From positions 6,150,001 to 6,214,000 of the forward strand of contig NZ_CP043930.1 in assembly GCF_009720525.1 (NCBI RefSeq): a stretch of DNA of 64,000 nucleotides, written 5' to 3'. Positions 28,174 to 36,751 of the stretch are shown piece by piece. The position numbers and the translations under genes are program-made. The stretch is from Gimesia benthica. Its GTDB lineage: Bacteria > Planctomycetota > Planctomycetia > Planctomycetales > Planctomycetaceae. The notes under the pieces were generated by a model that was not told the origin of the DNA, made no database searches, and was given only the letters and a program-made list of their open reading frames with translations. Positions within the stretch are counted from its first letter, which is position 1. Each line of letters begins with the position of its first letter.

Positions 28174-28686
28174 TCAGGACGGCGTGTCTGACCATTCCAG
28201 CTTATCGTGTTTCGGTGCTGTCGAAGTGAAGAAGAGTGCTCTTACCGCATCGGAGAGGTTTTGCACATTCGCATCCCAGTACTCAGCTTCTGCGACATGC
28301 ACGCAAATCAGCATCAGGCTGGGGTCTTCCGGACCGCCTGAAAACCATTCATTCAGGCTGTCGGTCCAGAGCAGCTCTGCTTTCTGCTTGTTCTGGATGA
28401 GTTGTGCCTGGCCAGCGATAGAGATGTATCGGTCTTCTTTCGGTTCTGAGTAAACAAGGTTGACGGTCGGGTCTCGTTCGATTTCCTTGACCTTGGGATC
28501 ATCGGCGTGGGTAAACAGCCAGAGTTCACCATCGAACTCATGCCGGGCTGTGATCATGGGTCTGCTTCTCAGACCCTGTTCGGAAGAGTGGGTTGTAAGC
28601 ATGCAGATTTTAATATCGCGGATCAGTTCACGCAGTGTCTCGATGGACTGCTGACGTTCCTGTTGTTTCGGTTCTTGCTGATTCAT
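28174..28686 (-). CDS. PPOX-class flavin-binding general stress protein
   Basis: A 170-residue pyridoxamine-5-phosphate-oxidase-fold protein of the general-stress-protein-26 type: IKICMLTTHSSEQGLRSRPM (first strands), GELWLFTHADDPKVKEIERDPTVNLVYSE, DRYISIAGQAQL, and a C-terminal WSDTP ending. Proteins of this kind bind FMN/FAD or F420 and act in redox stress; the substrate is unknown. ATG 28686 follows AGGTGA and replaces longer upstream starts. It follows the rhodanese gene on the same strand, separated by a hairpin. Confidence 0.85.
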   Translation of the reverse strand: MNQQEPKQQERQQSIETLRELIRDIKICMLTTHSSEQGLRSRPMITARHEFDGELWLFTHADDPKVKEIERDPTVNLVYSEPKEDRYISIAGQAQLIQNKQKAELLWTDSLNEWFSGGPEDPSLMLICVHVAEAEYWDANVQNLSDAVRALFFTSTAPKHDKLEWSDTPS

Positions 28687-28793
28687 TGATTCACCTGTTG
28701 ATTCTTTAATAATAAGCTGACCGATGAGAATGAATGAATTGGCAGGAAACATTTCCATCGGCCAGCGAGAAAGCGTAAGACGAGTGATCACCG

Positions 28794-28834
28794 GATGCGC
28801 TGGTTACTGATGGCATTTGAGTAACCAGTGCATC
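28794..28834 (-). terminator. Hairpin between rhodanese and PPOX genes
   Basis: GATGC-G-CTGGTTACT (28794-28808) pairs with AGTAACCAG-T-GCATC (28820-28834), 14 pairs with one mismatch and an 11-base loop. There is no T-run after it on the minus strand, so it may be a weak terminator, an mRNA-stabilising element or a processing site. The left arm on the minus strand also contains TGGTTACTCAAATGCC, a poor sigma-54-like match. Confidence 0.5.
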
Positions 28835-28857
28835 TCACTCAGTAAGGATCACTCGAA

Positions 28858-29193
28858 TTACGCTCCTGCAACGAGCTTTTCTCCGGCTTCGCTCCATGAC
28901 TTCGATCCCCCTTCGTAGTCATAGACATAGGAGAAGCCTGCCTCTTCCAGCTTTTGTGCAGCCTGCTCGGAGGAACCGCAATCCTCGCTCGCACAATAAA
29001 CGATAACGGTCTGTTCTTTACTGCCAGCCGCCTGTTCCACCTGCGAGACGAAATCGTCCTGCTGTTGAGGGATGTTCATGGAATTCGGGATATGTGCCTT
29101 CTGGAAGTCATCCTGTGACAGGGTGTTGACCAGAATACCTTTTTCATTACGCTGCATTTTGCCGCGGAGTTCTTCGGTCGAGATCGTTTGCAT
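28858..29193 (-). CDS. Rhodanese-like sulfurtransferase domain protein
   Basis: A single-domain rhodanese of 111 residues with active-site Cys67 in YCASEDCGSS and the family core AHIPNSMNIP at 33-42. Such proteins carry persulfide sulfur in cyanide or sulfide detoxification or sulfur delivery; the partner is unknown. ATG 29193 has a perfect AGGAGG 7 bases upstream, which rejects the longer ATG at 29262. A near-consensus sigma-54 promoter (29246-29261) precedes it, placing it in the local stress regulon. The second cysteine, C-E-D-C, in the active loop is unusual. Confidence 0.9.
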   Translation of the reverse strand: MQTISTEELRGKMQRNEKGILVNTLSQDDFQKAHIPNSMNIPQQQDDFVSQVEQAAGSKEQTVIVYCASEDCGSSEQAAQKLEEAGFSYVYDYEGGSKSWSEAGEKLVAGA

Positions 29194-29245
29194 GATCGTC
29201 CTCCTGAATTGATTAAAAACTTTTGTAGTAACAGTCGGAGAAGAG

Positions 29246-29261
29246 TGCAAAACGCATACCA
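29246..29261 (-). promoter_or_regulatory. Sigma-54 promoter of the rhodanese gene
   Basis: Reverse strand TGGTATGCGTTTTGCA: GG and GC are exactly 10 bases apart, the -12 half TTTGCA is perfect, and the -24 half TGGTATG differs slightly from TGGCACG. Predicted transcription start near 29234, about 40 bases before ATG 29193. Confidence 0.65.
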
Positions 29262-29379
29262 CGACGGTACCGCTTTTGCTGATATTGAGGAAGGGCTGGT
29301 TAATACCACGAATGCCCCTGCTTCAGCAGAGATGAGTTTCATTTATCAGGGATTCATCTCGGGCCTGATGAGTTGATCG

Positions 29380-29411
29380 GACAGACTGTCGCATCGGTGC
29401 GACAGTCTGTC
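29380..29411 (+). terminator. Perfect 14-bp stem with TCGG loop and T-tract
   Basis: GACAGACTGTCGCA and TGCGACAGTCTGTC are perfectly complementary across a TCGG tetraloop, followed by GTGGTTTTTG on the plus strand. It looks like a terminator, although no plus-strand gene lies upstream (the rhodanese gene is divergent). It may end an unseen small RNA from 29262-29380, or act as a protein-binding site upstream of the exchanger gene at 29515. Confidence 0.5.
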
Positions 29412-29514
29412 GTGGTTTTTGTGGGATGGGATTGTGGTCTGAGCGTTCGTTCTGGTCGTTTGTCAGTCTTATCGCAAGCTAAGTTATTTCAGATAGAAAG
29501 AAGTTGTTGACTCA

Positions 29515-30579
29515 ATGTCATTAATCGAGTTGCAGACAAATCCGCTGGTTTTGAATGTGGTCCTGTTCAGTCTCGCAGCCGGGGGAGTCTGGTTATGTGG
29601 TTCCAGGCTGAGTTATTACGTTGATCTGATCGCAGAACGCACGGGGATTGGAAAAGCGTTCGCCGGGGCGTTGCTGCTGGGAGGTGCGACCAGCCTGCCT
29701 GAACTGGGGACTACACTCAGTGCCTCTGTCTCGGGGGCTGCGGAGATGGCGGGGAACAATCTGCTGGGCGGGGTGGTGATGCAGATCGCAGTGCTGGCCG
29801 TACTGGATGCGATTTTCCTGCGGAACAAACCGCTGACCCTGTTCTCTCCTAAAGCAACGCTCCTGGTGCAGGGGGTGTTTTTGATCCTGATGTTGAGCTT
29901 CAGTATCATTACGTTGGTGACCGGCGAACTGCTAGTGGTCTGGGGAGTGGGGCTCTGGCCCGTGCTGCTATTCCTGGCCTATCTGTTTTGCCTGGGAGTA
30001 TTTCATCGCTATGAAGGGGAACCGCGGTGGGAACCAGCGGGAGAATTCAAGCAGCCGATTGAATCGCCTCGTGATGTAAAAAATGCGCATCCCGAATATC
30101 GAGATCTGAGTACCCGGCAGCTGGTGATACGCTTTGTTCTGGCTGCGGCTGGTGTGCTGGTGAGCGGCTTTGTCGTGGCGCGGACGGGAGAAGTGCTGGC
30201 GGATCAAAGTGGTCTTGGCCAGAGCCTGATCGGTGCGACGCTGGTCGCGCTGGCGACCAGTCTGCCGGAGTTGAGTACTACGTGGACGGCAGTTCGTTTC
30301 GGTGCTTACAGTATGGCGGTGGCAAATATTCTGGGGACGAACCTGCTGGAAGTCGCGCTGTTTCTACCTGCCGACTTGGCTTATCGGGAGGGAGCAATTA
30401 TTGACAGCCTGGATCCCTCTGCAAGTTTTCTGGCAGCGCTGGGAATCATTTGCACTGGACTGTATCTCTGGGGGATACTCGAACGCCGCGATAAGACCAT
30501 CCTGGGGATGGGCTACGATTCGGCCATGATTTTGCTGGTTTATTTCAGTGGCATGGGCCTGTATTACTATGTGCTTTGA
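29515..30579 (+). CDS. CaCA-family cation exchanger (Na+/Ca2+ antiporter-like)
   Basis: A 354-residue inner-membrane protein with about 10-11 helices and two CaCA alpha-repeats: GGATSLPELGTT at about 60-71 and ALATSLPELSTT at about 242-253. The acidic Glu in each SLPE supports cation binding. The family exchanges Ca2+ for Na+ or H+; the ion here is not decidable. A hydrophilic loop (RYEGEPRWEPAGEFKQPIES) separates the halves. A perfect hairpin lies 100 bases upstream. A paralogue is at 36752. Confidence 0.9.
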   Translation: MSLIELQTNPLVLNVVLFSLAAGGVWLCGSRLSYYVDLIAERTGIGKAFAGALLLGGATSLPELGTTLSASVSGAAEMAGNNLLGGVVMQIAVLAVLDAIFLRNKPLTLFSPKATLLVQGVFLILMLSFSIITLVTGELLVVWGVGLWPVLLFLAYLFCLGVFHRYEGEPRWEPAGEFKQPIESPRDVKNAHPEYRDLSTRQLVIRFVLAAAGVLVSGFVVARTGEVLADQSGLGQSLIGATLVALATSLPELSTTWTAVRFGAYSMAVANILGTNLLEVALFLPADLAYREGAIIDSLDPSASFLAALGIICTGLYLWGILERRDKTILGMGYDSAMILLVYFSGMGLYYYVL

Positions 30580-30600
30580 GCAATAGATAACCGATGTCTG

Positions 30601-32553
30601 TCAGGCCTGTTTCTGCCGGGACGAACGTGCCCAGTTGATCAATCCGCCTGCGAGCAGGATCTCACGCTGACGTTCTGAGAGCCCATGTCGAGCTGTGATG
30701 GTGTTGTGACCATTGATATGGACCTGGATTGTCGGCTGATCTGCGACCTGATGCCTGAGTGATTCCATATGCAACAGTACGTTCTGCTCAATCTCTGCGT
30801 AATCGTCCGGGTTTTCAAACGTGAGGGGGATAATGCCGAAGTTGACGAGGTTCTGCCAGTGGATGCGGGCAAAGCTTTTGGCGATGACCAGTCGCAGCCC
30901 GAGATAGCGTGGAGCGAGCGCTGCATGTTCGCGACTGGAGCCCTGTCCGTAGTTTTCTCCGGCGACGATTGAATGACCGCCCGCTTCGCGAACGTCCTGG
31001 GCGTCTTCTGCATAATGGGAGTCGATCTGCTCGAATGCGAAGCGACTGATTTCGGGAATATTGCTGCGATAGGGGAGGACTCGGGCACCCGCGGGCAGGA
31101 TTTCGTCCGTCGAGATGTTATCGCGCATTTTGAGTAGTATGGGAACCTCGAGTTCATCGGGCAGGGGTTCAAATTCCGGGATGGATTTAATATTTGGTCC
31201 TTTGCGGAGTTCGAACTGAGTGAGGTTGTCGTCCGTAGGCGGTGCCTGAAAGAGTTCGTCGCGACTGGTCCGAACCTGGGGGATCTCGATTGAGGGGCAG
31301 GGCATTTCCAGGGTACGGGGGTCGGTAATGCATCCGGATAATGCGGAAGCGGCAGCCGTCTCGGGACTGACCAGGCAGACCTTGTCTTCCCGGGTTCCAC
31401 TCCGCCCGGGAAAGTTGCGAGGAACGGTTCGCAGACTGATCTGATCGGTGGCGGGCGCCTGCCCCATGCCGATGCAGCCATTGCATCCCGCCTGGTGAAT
31501 GCGGGCACCAGACTGGATCAACGCACCCAGAGCACTCTGTTCGACCAGGGACATCAGGATCTGCCGTGAACTGGGATTGATGTCGAGTGATACGCGCGGA
31601 TGAATGCGGCGGCCTCGGACGATTTCGGCAGCGATGGCGAAGTCGCGATAGCCGGGATTGGCAGAGGAACCGATGTAGGCCTGGTAGATCGGTGGGCCGG
31701 CCTGTTCGCGAACAGTGTGCACATTGCCCGGACTGGAGGGGAGTGCGATCAATGGTTCGAGGGCCCCCAGATCGATTTCGTCCTCAATGTCATAGCTGGC
31801 ATTCGCGTCGGCTGTCTGTTCCGTATAATCGTCCGCGCGTCCCTGTTCGTGCAGGAAATGCTGAATCTCTGTGTCAGCCGGGAAGACCGTGGCGGTTGCG
31901 CCAAGCTCCGCACCCATATTGGCGATCACGTGACGGTCCATGGCCGAGAGCTGTTCCAGACCGGGACCGTGGTATTCGATAATGCGATTCACGGCTCCTT
32001 TGACGTCGTGCCGACGCAACATTTCGAGGATCACATCTTTCGCACTGACCCATTCGGGGAGTGTGCCCGTGAGATGAACGCCCCAGATCTCGGGCATCTT
32101 GAGATAGAAGGGAAAGCCTGCCATGGCCATCGCGACTTCGAGTCCACCTGCGCCGATAGCCAGCATGCCGAGTGCACTGGCGGAACAGGTATGGCTGTCT
32201 GAACCGAGCAATGTTTTGCCTGGCTTGCCGAAATATTCCTGATGCAGGGGATGACTGACGCCATTCCCGGGACGACTGAACCAGAGGCCGAAACGCTGAC
32301 AGGCGCTTTGCAGGAAGAGATGGTCATCGGGATTTTTGAAGTCTTCCTGCAAGAGATTATGATCGACGTACTGCACGGAAACTTCGGTCTGCACGCGATC
32401 GAGCTGCATCGCTTCGAGTTCCAGCATGACCAGGGTGCCGGTGGCGTCCTGAGTGAGTGTCTGATCGATGTGGAGACCGATTTCTTCTCCCGGTTTCATA
32501 GAACCTTCGACCAGATGCGAGCGGATGAGCTTTTGAGCAAGATTAGCGGCCAT
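30601..32553 (-). CDS. Aconitate hydratase (short bacterial aconitase)
   Basis: A 650-residue aconitase/homoaconitase-superfamily protein, shorter than AcnA (about 890). The [4Fe-4S] cluster cysteines are in GSDSHTCSASA (about 136-146) and GCNGCIGMGQAPA (about 378-390); the swivel domain has the active-site loop YGQGSSREHAALAP. It should isomerise citrate to isocitrate in the cytoplasm or act on a related substrate. AAGGAG precedes the ATG by 8. A convergent exchanger gene ends 21 bases away. The size fits short aconitases of planctomycetes and thermophiles. Confidence 0.9.
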   Translation of the reverse strand: MAANLAQKLIRSHLVEGSMKPGEEIGLHIDQTLTQDATGTLVMLELEAMQLDRVQTEVSVQYVDHNLLQEDFKNPDDHLFLQSACQRFGLWFSRPGNGVSHPLHQEYFGKPGKTLLGSDSHTCSASALGMLAIGAGGLEVAMAMAGFPFYLKMPEIWGVHLTGTLPEWVSAKDVILEMLRRHDVKGAVNRIIEYHGPGLEQLSAMDRHVIANMGAELGATATVFPADTEIQHFLHEQGRADDYTEQTADANASYDIEDEIDLGALEPLIALPSSPGNVHTVREQAGPPIYQAYIGSSANPGYRDFAIAAEIVRGRRIHPRVSLDINPSSRQILMSLVEQSALGALIQSGARIHQAGCNGCIGMGQAPATDQISLRTVPRNFPGRSGTREDKVCLVSPETAAASALSGCITDPRTLEMPCPSIEIPQVRTSRDELFQAPPTDDNLTQFELRKGPNIKSIPEFEPLPDELEVPILLKMRDNISTDEILPAGARVLPYRSNIPEISRFAFEQIDSHYAEDAQDVREAGGHSIVAGENYGQGSSREHAALAPRYLGLRLVIAKSFARIHWQNLVNFGIIPLTFENPDDYAEIEQNVLLHMESLRHQVADQPTIQVHINGHNTITARHGLSERQREILLAGGLINWARSSRQKQA

Positions 32554-32734
32554 GACTGACTCCTTGGAAAGGGCGGGCGCTGAGAGCCCATTGATCTTGG
32601 CGCGAGTGGATCGTGCTTTGATTCAGTGAACCCGCTTAAAAATTGATTGTAAGTTGTAATGTTGCACCAGGGCCGGACCCTGCCTTATCGGCCGCGGAGC
32701 TGAATTGTCTCCTCGAAGTGTTGTGTTCCTGTTG

Positions 32735-33091
32735 TTACGACATCCCCGGTGTTTGTTCGTACCAGCAGCGGGGAGGCTGACTGGCCCGGTTGGGCACCAG
32801 GGCAAACATCAATAATAATAAGCCGGTCATGATCAGGTTCTGGAGTGCGGGGGGAATAGGAGCCGGGACGGCGAAACGTCCATAGCCGATCATGGCCAGC
32901 GCAAGAAAGAAGATCGCTAAATGTGCGTGGCGCAGTGGCGGCCAGTAAGAAACCAGGCTGAGGCAGATGACCAGTAGGGCACTGACCCAGGTTACTGTTG
33001 TCAACGCAGGCACCTGTTCTCCCGCAGGGAAGATAAAGGGACTGATGGCCAGCCAGCAGCCCAACATGAATTCAATGACGCGCGACCACAT
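32735..33091 (-). CDS. SPW-repeat-like small membrane protein
   Basis: A 118-residue membrane protein with four helices. It starts MWSRVIEFMLGCWLAISPFIF, resembling SPW-repeat proteins (W...G.WL..SPF). ATG 33091 follows AAGGGAG and replaces an upstream start that would lie inside the VKOR gene. It is the third gene in the epimerase-VKOR-SPW run and starts just after the VKOR stop (33111). Function unknown; SPW proteins may stabilise membranes under stress. Confidence 0.7.
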   Translation of the reverse strand: MWSRVIEFMLGCWLAISPFIFPAGEQVPALTTVTWVSALLVICLSLVSYWPPLRHAHLAIFFLALAMIGYGRFAVPAPIPPALQNLIMTGLLLLMFALVPNRASQPPRCWYEQTPGMS

Positions 33092-33110
33092 GCGATTCTC
33101 CCTTGATAAC

Positions 33111-33752
33111 TCAGGTTCTCTGTACCATCTCACTGGCGATTTCATCGGCGATTTTTGTGGGACGTCCCCAGAGCACCTGCCAGAGCACTTTTTTGTCGTG
33201 TGTCCGCTGCCAGACGCGATAGAGCAGCTTGAGTGAGGCGTAGACTTCGTCATAAGCCATCACGACCAGTACCAGTGAGATGACCGCGGTGATCAGACAG
33301 AGCAGACACCAGTTGCCGACAATCGTTGCCTGGCAGACGACGAGAATCGCACTGACGATTCCCAGCGGAATGACATCGATCCCAAACAGAATGACCAGCC
33401 AGGGACGGTATTGCCAGCGACGGGTCGAGCCTGCCAAACCGAAGATCGCATCACCCAGATACGCGAGCGCACCGAGAGCTGCGTCCGGCACCCCGAACCA
33501 GTAATGCATTTTAAGAGCGACATCTGAGGTCAGTACCTTACGCGTCTGTTCGCCGAAGACCGGATCCCAGGGAGCTTCAATCAGCCCCCACTGAAAGAGG
33601 GCCATATGCCCTGCCAGTAAGAAGGCGATGCTGGCCAGAATGCAGATCGGAATTCGCTGACTCCAGGTGGACGGGTTATAATCGAACGGCGGAACTGCGA
33701 CCTCAAGGTCAGCCTGTTCTGCGGGATACCCTTTGAGCGATAACTGGCTCAT
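33111..33752 (-). CDS. VKOR-family disulfide-generating membrane protein
   Basis: A 213-residue vitamin K epoxide reductase-fold protein with 4-5 helices and an active-site CLLC at 149-152 preceded by Cys140. VKORs oxidise thioredoxin-like partners and pass electrons to quinone. Loop cysteines expected between helices 1 and 2 are absent here, so the internal relay to partner proteins may differ. No fused thioredoxin domain is present. The start overlaps the upstream epimerase stop (ATGA, 33749-33752), so they are coupled. Confidence 0.8.
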   Translation of the reverse strand: MSQLSLKGYPAEQADLEVAVPPFDYNPSTWSQRIPICILASIAFLLAGHMALFQWGLIEAPWDPVFGEQTRKVLTSDVALKMHYWFGVPDAALGALAYLGDAIFGLAGSTRRWQYRPWLVILFGIDVIPLGIVSAILVVCQATIVGNWCLLCLITAVISLVLVVMAYDEVYASLKLLYRVWQRTHDKKVLWQVLWGRPTKIADEIASEMVQRT

Positions 33753-34852
33753 TTCCGGGCTCCCGTGGCTTCGAGCTGCGGTAAGTCATCTGGGACCGGC
33801 AGACCGTTTTCTTCATACCAGGCTTTGGGATCGTCGAGCAGCGCGTCGATCATGTCGGGCAGTGTTTCGCGGAGCAGGTGCCGGGGTTCCCAGCCGAGCT
33901 GTTCCCGGGCCCGTTCCGCGCTGACCGGATAGTTCTGGTCGGCCAGATCGATCATCCAGGGTTTGATGAACGGGGCGTCTGAGTCAGCTGCGAGCTGATC
34001 TTTCACCCACGCACCTGCCTTGGCGGCTGCTTTGGGAATCCGAATGGCAGGCCACTGGTCCCCATGGAGATAGAGTCCGATTTTTTCCTGCAGTTCTTCA
34101 TAGCTCATGACGTCTTCTTCACCGATAACGAACAGACTGTGTTCCGGAAGTCGGCGGCGATGACCGATGACTGCTTCGAAACAGCCGACCAGATCGTTCA
34201 GATGCAGAAAGGCCTGGCCGTGTGTTTTGTCGCCGGGGAAGAAATAACTTTCCAGCTTCTTCTGGAAGATACGAGAGATCTGCTGCCCGATGGGAATCGA
34301 GTGACACTGCTCATCATAGACGCCGGCCAGTCGCAGAATGACGGTCGGAATCGATCCGGCGTACTGCCGAATGGTGGACTCGGCTTCCAGCTTGGACTGG
34401 GGATATTGCCATTCCGCTTCGACGGGTGAGGAAGCCTGAATAAGCTCCCCTTCGTCGGCCGACTTTTGCACCAGCAGAGAACTCGAGAAGATAAACTGCT
34501 CGACGTCAAAATCCTGCAGTCCCTGTAGGAGCCGCCGGGTGCCAGCCACGGTCAGGTCCTGGTACAGCGGGCTCGGCTCGCCGGAAAAGTCGTAGTAGGC
34601 GGCCAGGTGAACCACGCTGGCGATTTTACTGCCGTGCTGAGCCTTGAGGTCTGACAGTGCGCGGGCGACCGAATCATCGTCTGTCAGATCACAGGAAATC
34701 CACTCTGCGGAATGCTGCTCTTCGGGCAGTGGTTTGACATCAAAGGCGACCACCTGGAACTGTTCTGAGAACGCTTGTACGAGTCGTGTGCCGATCAACC
34801 CGGCTGCTCCGGTAACCAGAATAACGGGTTTCTCTATCGATGTGCCATTCAT
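33749..34852 (-). CDS. NAD-dependent epimerase/dehydratase-family protein
   Basis: A 367-residue extended SDR-type protein: Rossmann motif [14 protein letters not shown] at about 14-27, [24 protein letters not shown] (catalytic Ser region), then [11 protein letters not shown] with YxxxK. Substrate unclear; sugar-nucleotide or sterol-like. ATG 34852 follows GGGAGG by 8, so 34918 is rejected. It heads an operon with VKOR and SPW-like genes under a sigma-54 promoter at 34902-34917, divergent from the regulator. Confidence 0.88.
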   Translation of the reverse strand: MNGTSIEKPVILVTGAAGLIGTRLVQAFSEQFQVVAFDVKPLPEEQHSAEWISCDLTDDDSVARALSDLKAQHGSKIASVVHLAAYYDFSGEPSPLYQDLTVAGTRRLLQGLQDFDVEQFIFSSSLLVQKSADEGELIQASSPVEAEWQYPQSKLEAESTIRQYAGSIPTVILRLAGVYDEQCHSIPIGQQISRIFQKKLESYFFPGDKTHGQAFLHLNDLVGCFEAVIGHRRRLPEHSLFVIGEEDVMSYEELQEKIGLYLHGDQWPAIRIPKAAAKAGAWVKDQLAADSDAPFIKPWMIDLADQNYPVSAERAREQLGWEPRHLLRETLPDMIDALLDDPKAWYEENGLPVPDDLPQLEATGARK

Positions 34853-34901
34853 GCTCTGCCTCCCTTCTGTCGGTTTCGATTGAAATTCAGAGAAAGAACG
34901 C

Positions 34902-34917
34902 CGCAACTGGGATGCCA
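34902..34917 (-). promoter_or_regulatory. Sigma-54 promoter of the epimerase-VKOR-SPW operon
   Basis: Reverse strand TGGCATCCCAGTTGCG: -24 TGGCATC and -12 TTGC, with GG and GC 10 bases apart. Predicted start about 34889, giving a leader of about 38 bases to ATG 34852. Confidence 0.7.
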
Positions 34918-35101
34918 AGCAGGGATTTTTCCACTGGTTTGCAACAATCTGCAGAGAATGCAGTCATATTGCCGTACTTATGACTTTCGGCATGTCAGAT
35001 TGACTTTCCCGTTGATCGCTGAGCCGTCAGGCTGATTGCTGACCAGCCCGAGAACAGGGCGGAATAATGCTAAAAGAAACGATTCTATGTGCAATTCTCC
35101 A

Positions 35102-35117
35102 TGGCACGGGCTTTGCG
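35102..35117 (+). promoter_or_regulatory. Sigma-54 promoter of the regulator gene
   Basis: TGGCACGGGCTTTGCG carries a perfect -24 half (TGGCACG) and -12 TTGC, 10 bases between GG and GC. The start is predicted near 35128, 38 bases before the ATG. The gene for a sigma-54 activator is therefore itself under sigma-54, suggesting positive autoregulation. Confidence 0.75.
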
Positions 35118-35165
35118 AAACTGAAAAGTAACGTAAGTCTGTTCAGAAGGGGGGAGAACAAAAAC

Positions 35166-36608
35166 ATGTCTAACAACCACTTATTGCTCATTTCAGAAGA
35201 ACAATCTTCAGACTCAAAAATATACAACTGGTTTTCAAAACAGGATTTCTGTCAAACTCAGTGCTGTGTGCCGAGTGAGGTATCACAGCACCTGGAACAG
35301 AGGGTCGACCTGATTCTCTGTGATACCGGAGAGGATGTCAGTATCTCGCTGGAACTGCTTTATCTCGGTAAACAACAGGCACCTGAAGTGCCTTTTCTGA
35401 TTGTGTCACAGACCAGTGATGTCGCGACAGCGGTCGCCGCGATGAAACAGGGGGCAGACGAATTTCTGGTCAAGCCGTTGCAGCCTGAATCGCTGGTCAA
35501 ATTAATTAAGGGATATCTGCAGGCTCGACAATCGCGAGTCGCTGTAGAAGAGCAGCACGGATCCAGCACTGCGCGACTGGGGCGTTACGTGGGGTTTGAA
35601 ACAATGGTGGGGGCGACCCAGGTCATGCAGCAGCTGTTTGAGCGGGCGCAGCGTGTCGCCGACACAGACAGTACGGTATTGATTACGGGAGAATCGGGAA
35701 CCGGAAAGGAACTGCTGGCCGAGGCGATTCATCGTAACAGTCTGCGTGCAGAACATCCCTTTGTGACGATCAACATGGCTGCGGTGCCGGAACACCTGGT
35801 GGAAAGTGAACTGTTCGGGCATGTGAAAGGTTCCTTCACCGACGCCAGTGAATCACGGGTGGGCCGTTTTGAGGCAGCGCATGGCGGAACCCTGTTCATC
35901 GACGAAATCGGAGACTTCAAACTGGAGTCGCAGGCCAGACTGCTACGAGTGCTGGAGAATCACCGGGTGACCCTGATCGGCAGTAACCGCGACCGGGAAG
36001 TGGATGTGCGTGTCATCGCGGCGACCAGTCATCCATTACAGCAGATGGTACAGACGGGAGACTTTCGCGAAGATCTGTTCTATCGGCTGAATGTCGTCAA
36101 TCTGGCCTTGCCGCCTCTACGCGAACGGCGGGATGACATACCGGTGCTGGTGAACTTTTTTCTGACACAGCTGTGTCAGGATCTCAAACGTGATGTGCCG
36201 CAGCTGGATCCCGAGCTGGAGGCCTGGCTGCGGAATGGCCACTGGCCGGGCAATATTCGGCAGCTGCGTAACTGCCTGGAGAGTATGCTGGTGCTGTCGC
36301 GGGAAGAAGTGCTGACGCTGGCCGATCTGCCCGAGATGATGAACGGGGGGCAGCTGGCAGCAGGCCAGATTGCGATTCCTGCAGGAACCCGGCTGGAGGA
36401 TCTGGAACGCACGGCGATCGAGCAGACGCTCAAACGTTATCGGGGAAACCGGACCCAGTCGGCCCGCTCACTGGGAGTTTCCGTGAGGACGCTGCAGAGA
36501 AAGTTGAAAGCCTGGGGGGTGATGTCGGACTCTCGCGGGAATGGTCAATCGGAGGAAACAGCGAAGCTCGGGCTGCAGGGATCGGGGACGATTTCTACTT
36601 CGCGTTGA
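35166..36608 (+). CDS. NtrC-type sigma-54 enhancer-binding regulator
   Basis: A 480-residue regulator with an N-terminal receiver-like domain (about 1-120; [12 protein letters not shown] and [11 protein letters not shown]), an AAA+ domain (about 140-370: GESGTGKE Walker [10 protein letters not shown] Walker B) and a Fis helix-turn-helix (about 430-460: [22 protein letters not shown]). The sigma-54-contact loop GAFTGA reads GSFTDA, a variant keeping the key Thr. ATG 35166 has GGGGAG upstream. It is preceded by its own sigma-54 promoter and divergent from the epimerase operon; other sigma-54 promoters nearby suggest it controls them. A sensor kinase is not in the window. Confidence 0.93.
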   Translation: MSNNHLLLISEEQSSDSKIYNWFSKQDFCQTQCCVPSEVSQHLEQRVDLILCDTGEDVSISLELLYLGKQQAPEVPFLIVSQTSDVATAVAAMKQGADEFLVKPLQPESLVKLIKGYLQARQSRVAVEEQHGSSTARLGRYVGFETMVGATQVMQQLFERAQRVADTDSTVLITGESGTGKELLAEAIHRNSLRAEHPFVTINMAAVPEHLVESELFGHVKGSFTDASESRVGRFEAAHGGTLFIDEIGDFKLESQARLLRVLENHRVTLIGSNRDREVDVRVIAATSHPLQQMVQTGDFREDLFYRLNVVNLALPPLRERRDDIPVLVNFFLTQLCQDLKRDVPQLDPELEAWLRNGHWPGNIRQLRNCLESMLVLSREEVLTLADLPEMMNGGQLAAGQIAIPAGTRLEDLERTAIEQTLKRYRGNRTQSARSLGVSVRTLQRKLKAWGVMSDSRGNGQSEETAKLGLQGSGTISTSR

Positions 36609-36751
36609 ATTGTTTCTAAAGGCGGAGATCGGTAACTGCGAGACTGCGTTGCCATCGCTGTACTCAACCGGTACAACAGAGCATGAACTAAATCAACGTG
36701 ACATGCTGAAGAATTCTACTGTTGAACTTCCGCTAGAAGAACCACTGCACC

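Noticed and set aside
28790-28815. Possible sigma-54 site TGGTTACTCAAATGCC before the PPOX gene
   Set aside because: Correct spacing but weak -12 half (ATGC) and it is buried in a hairpin; not counted in the regulon.
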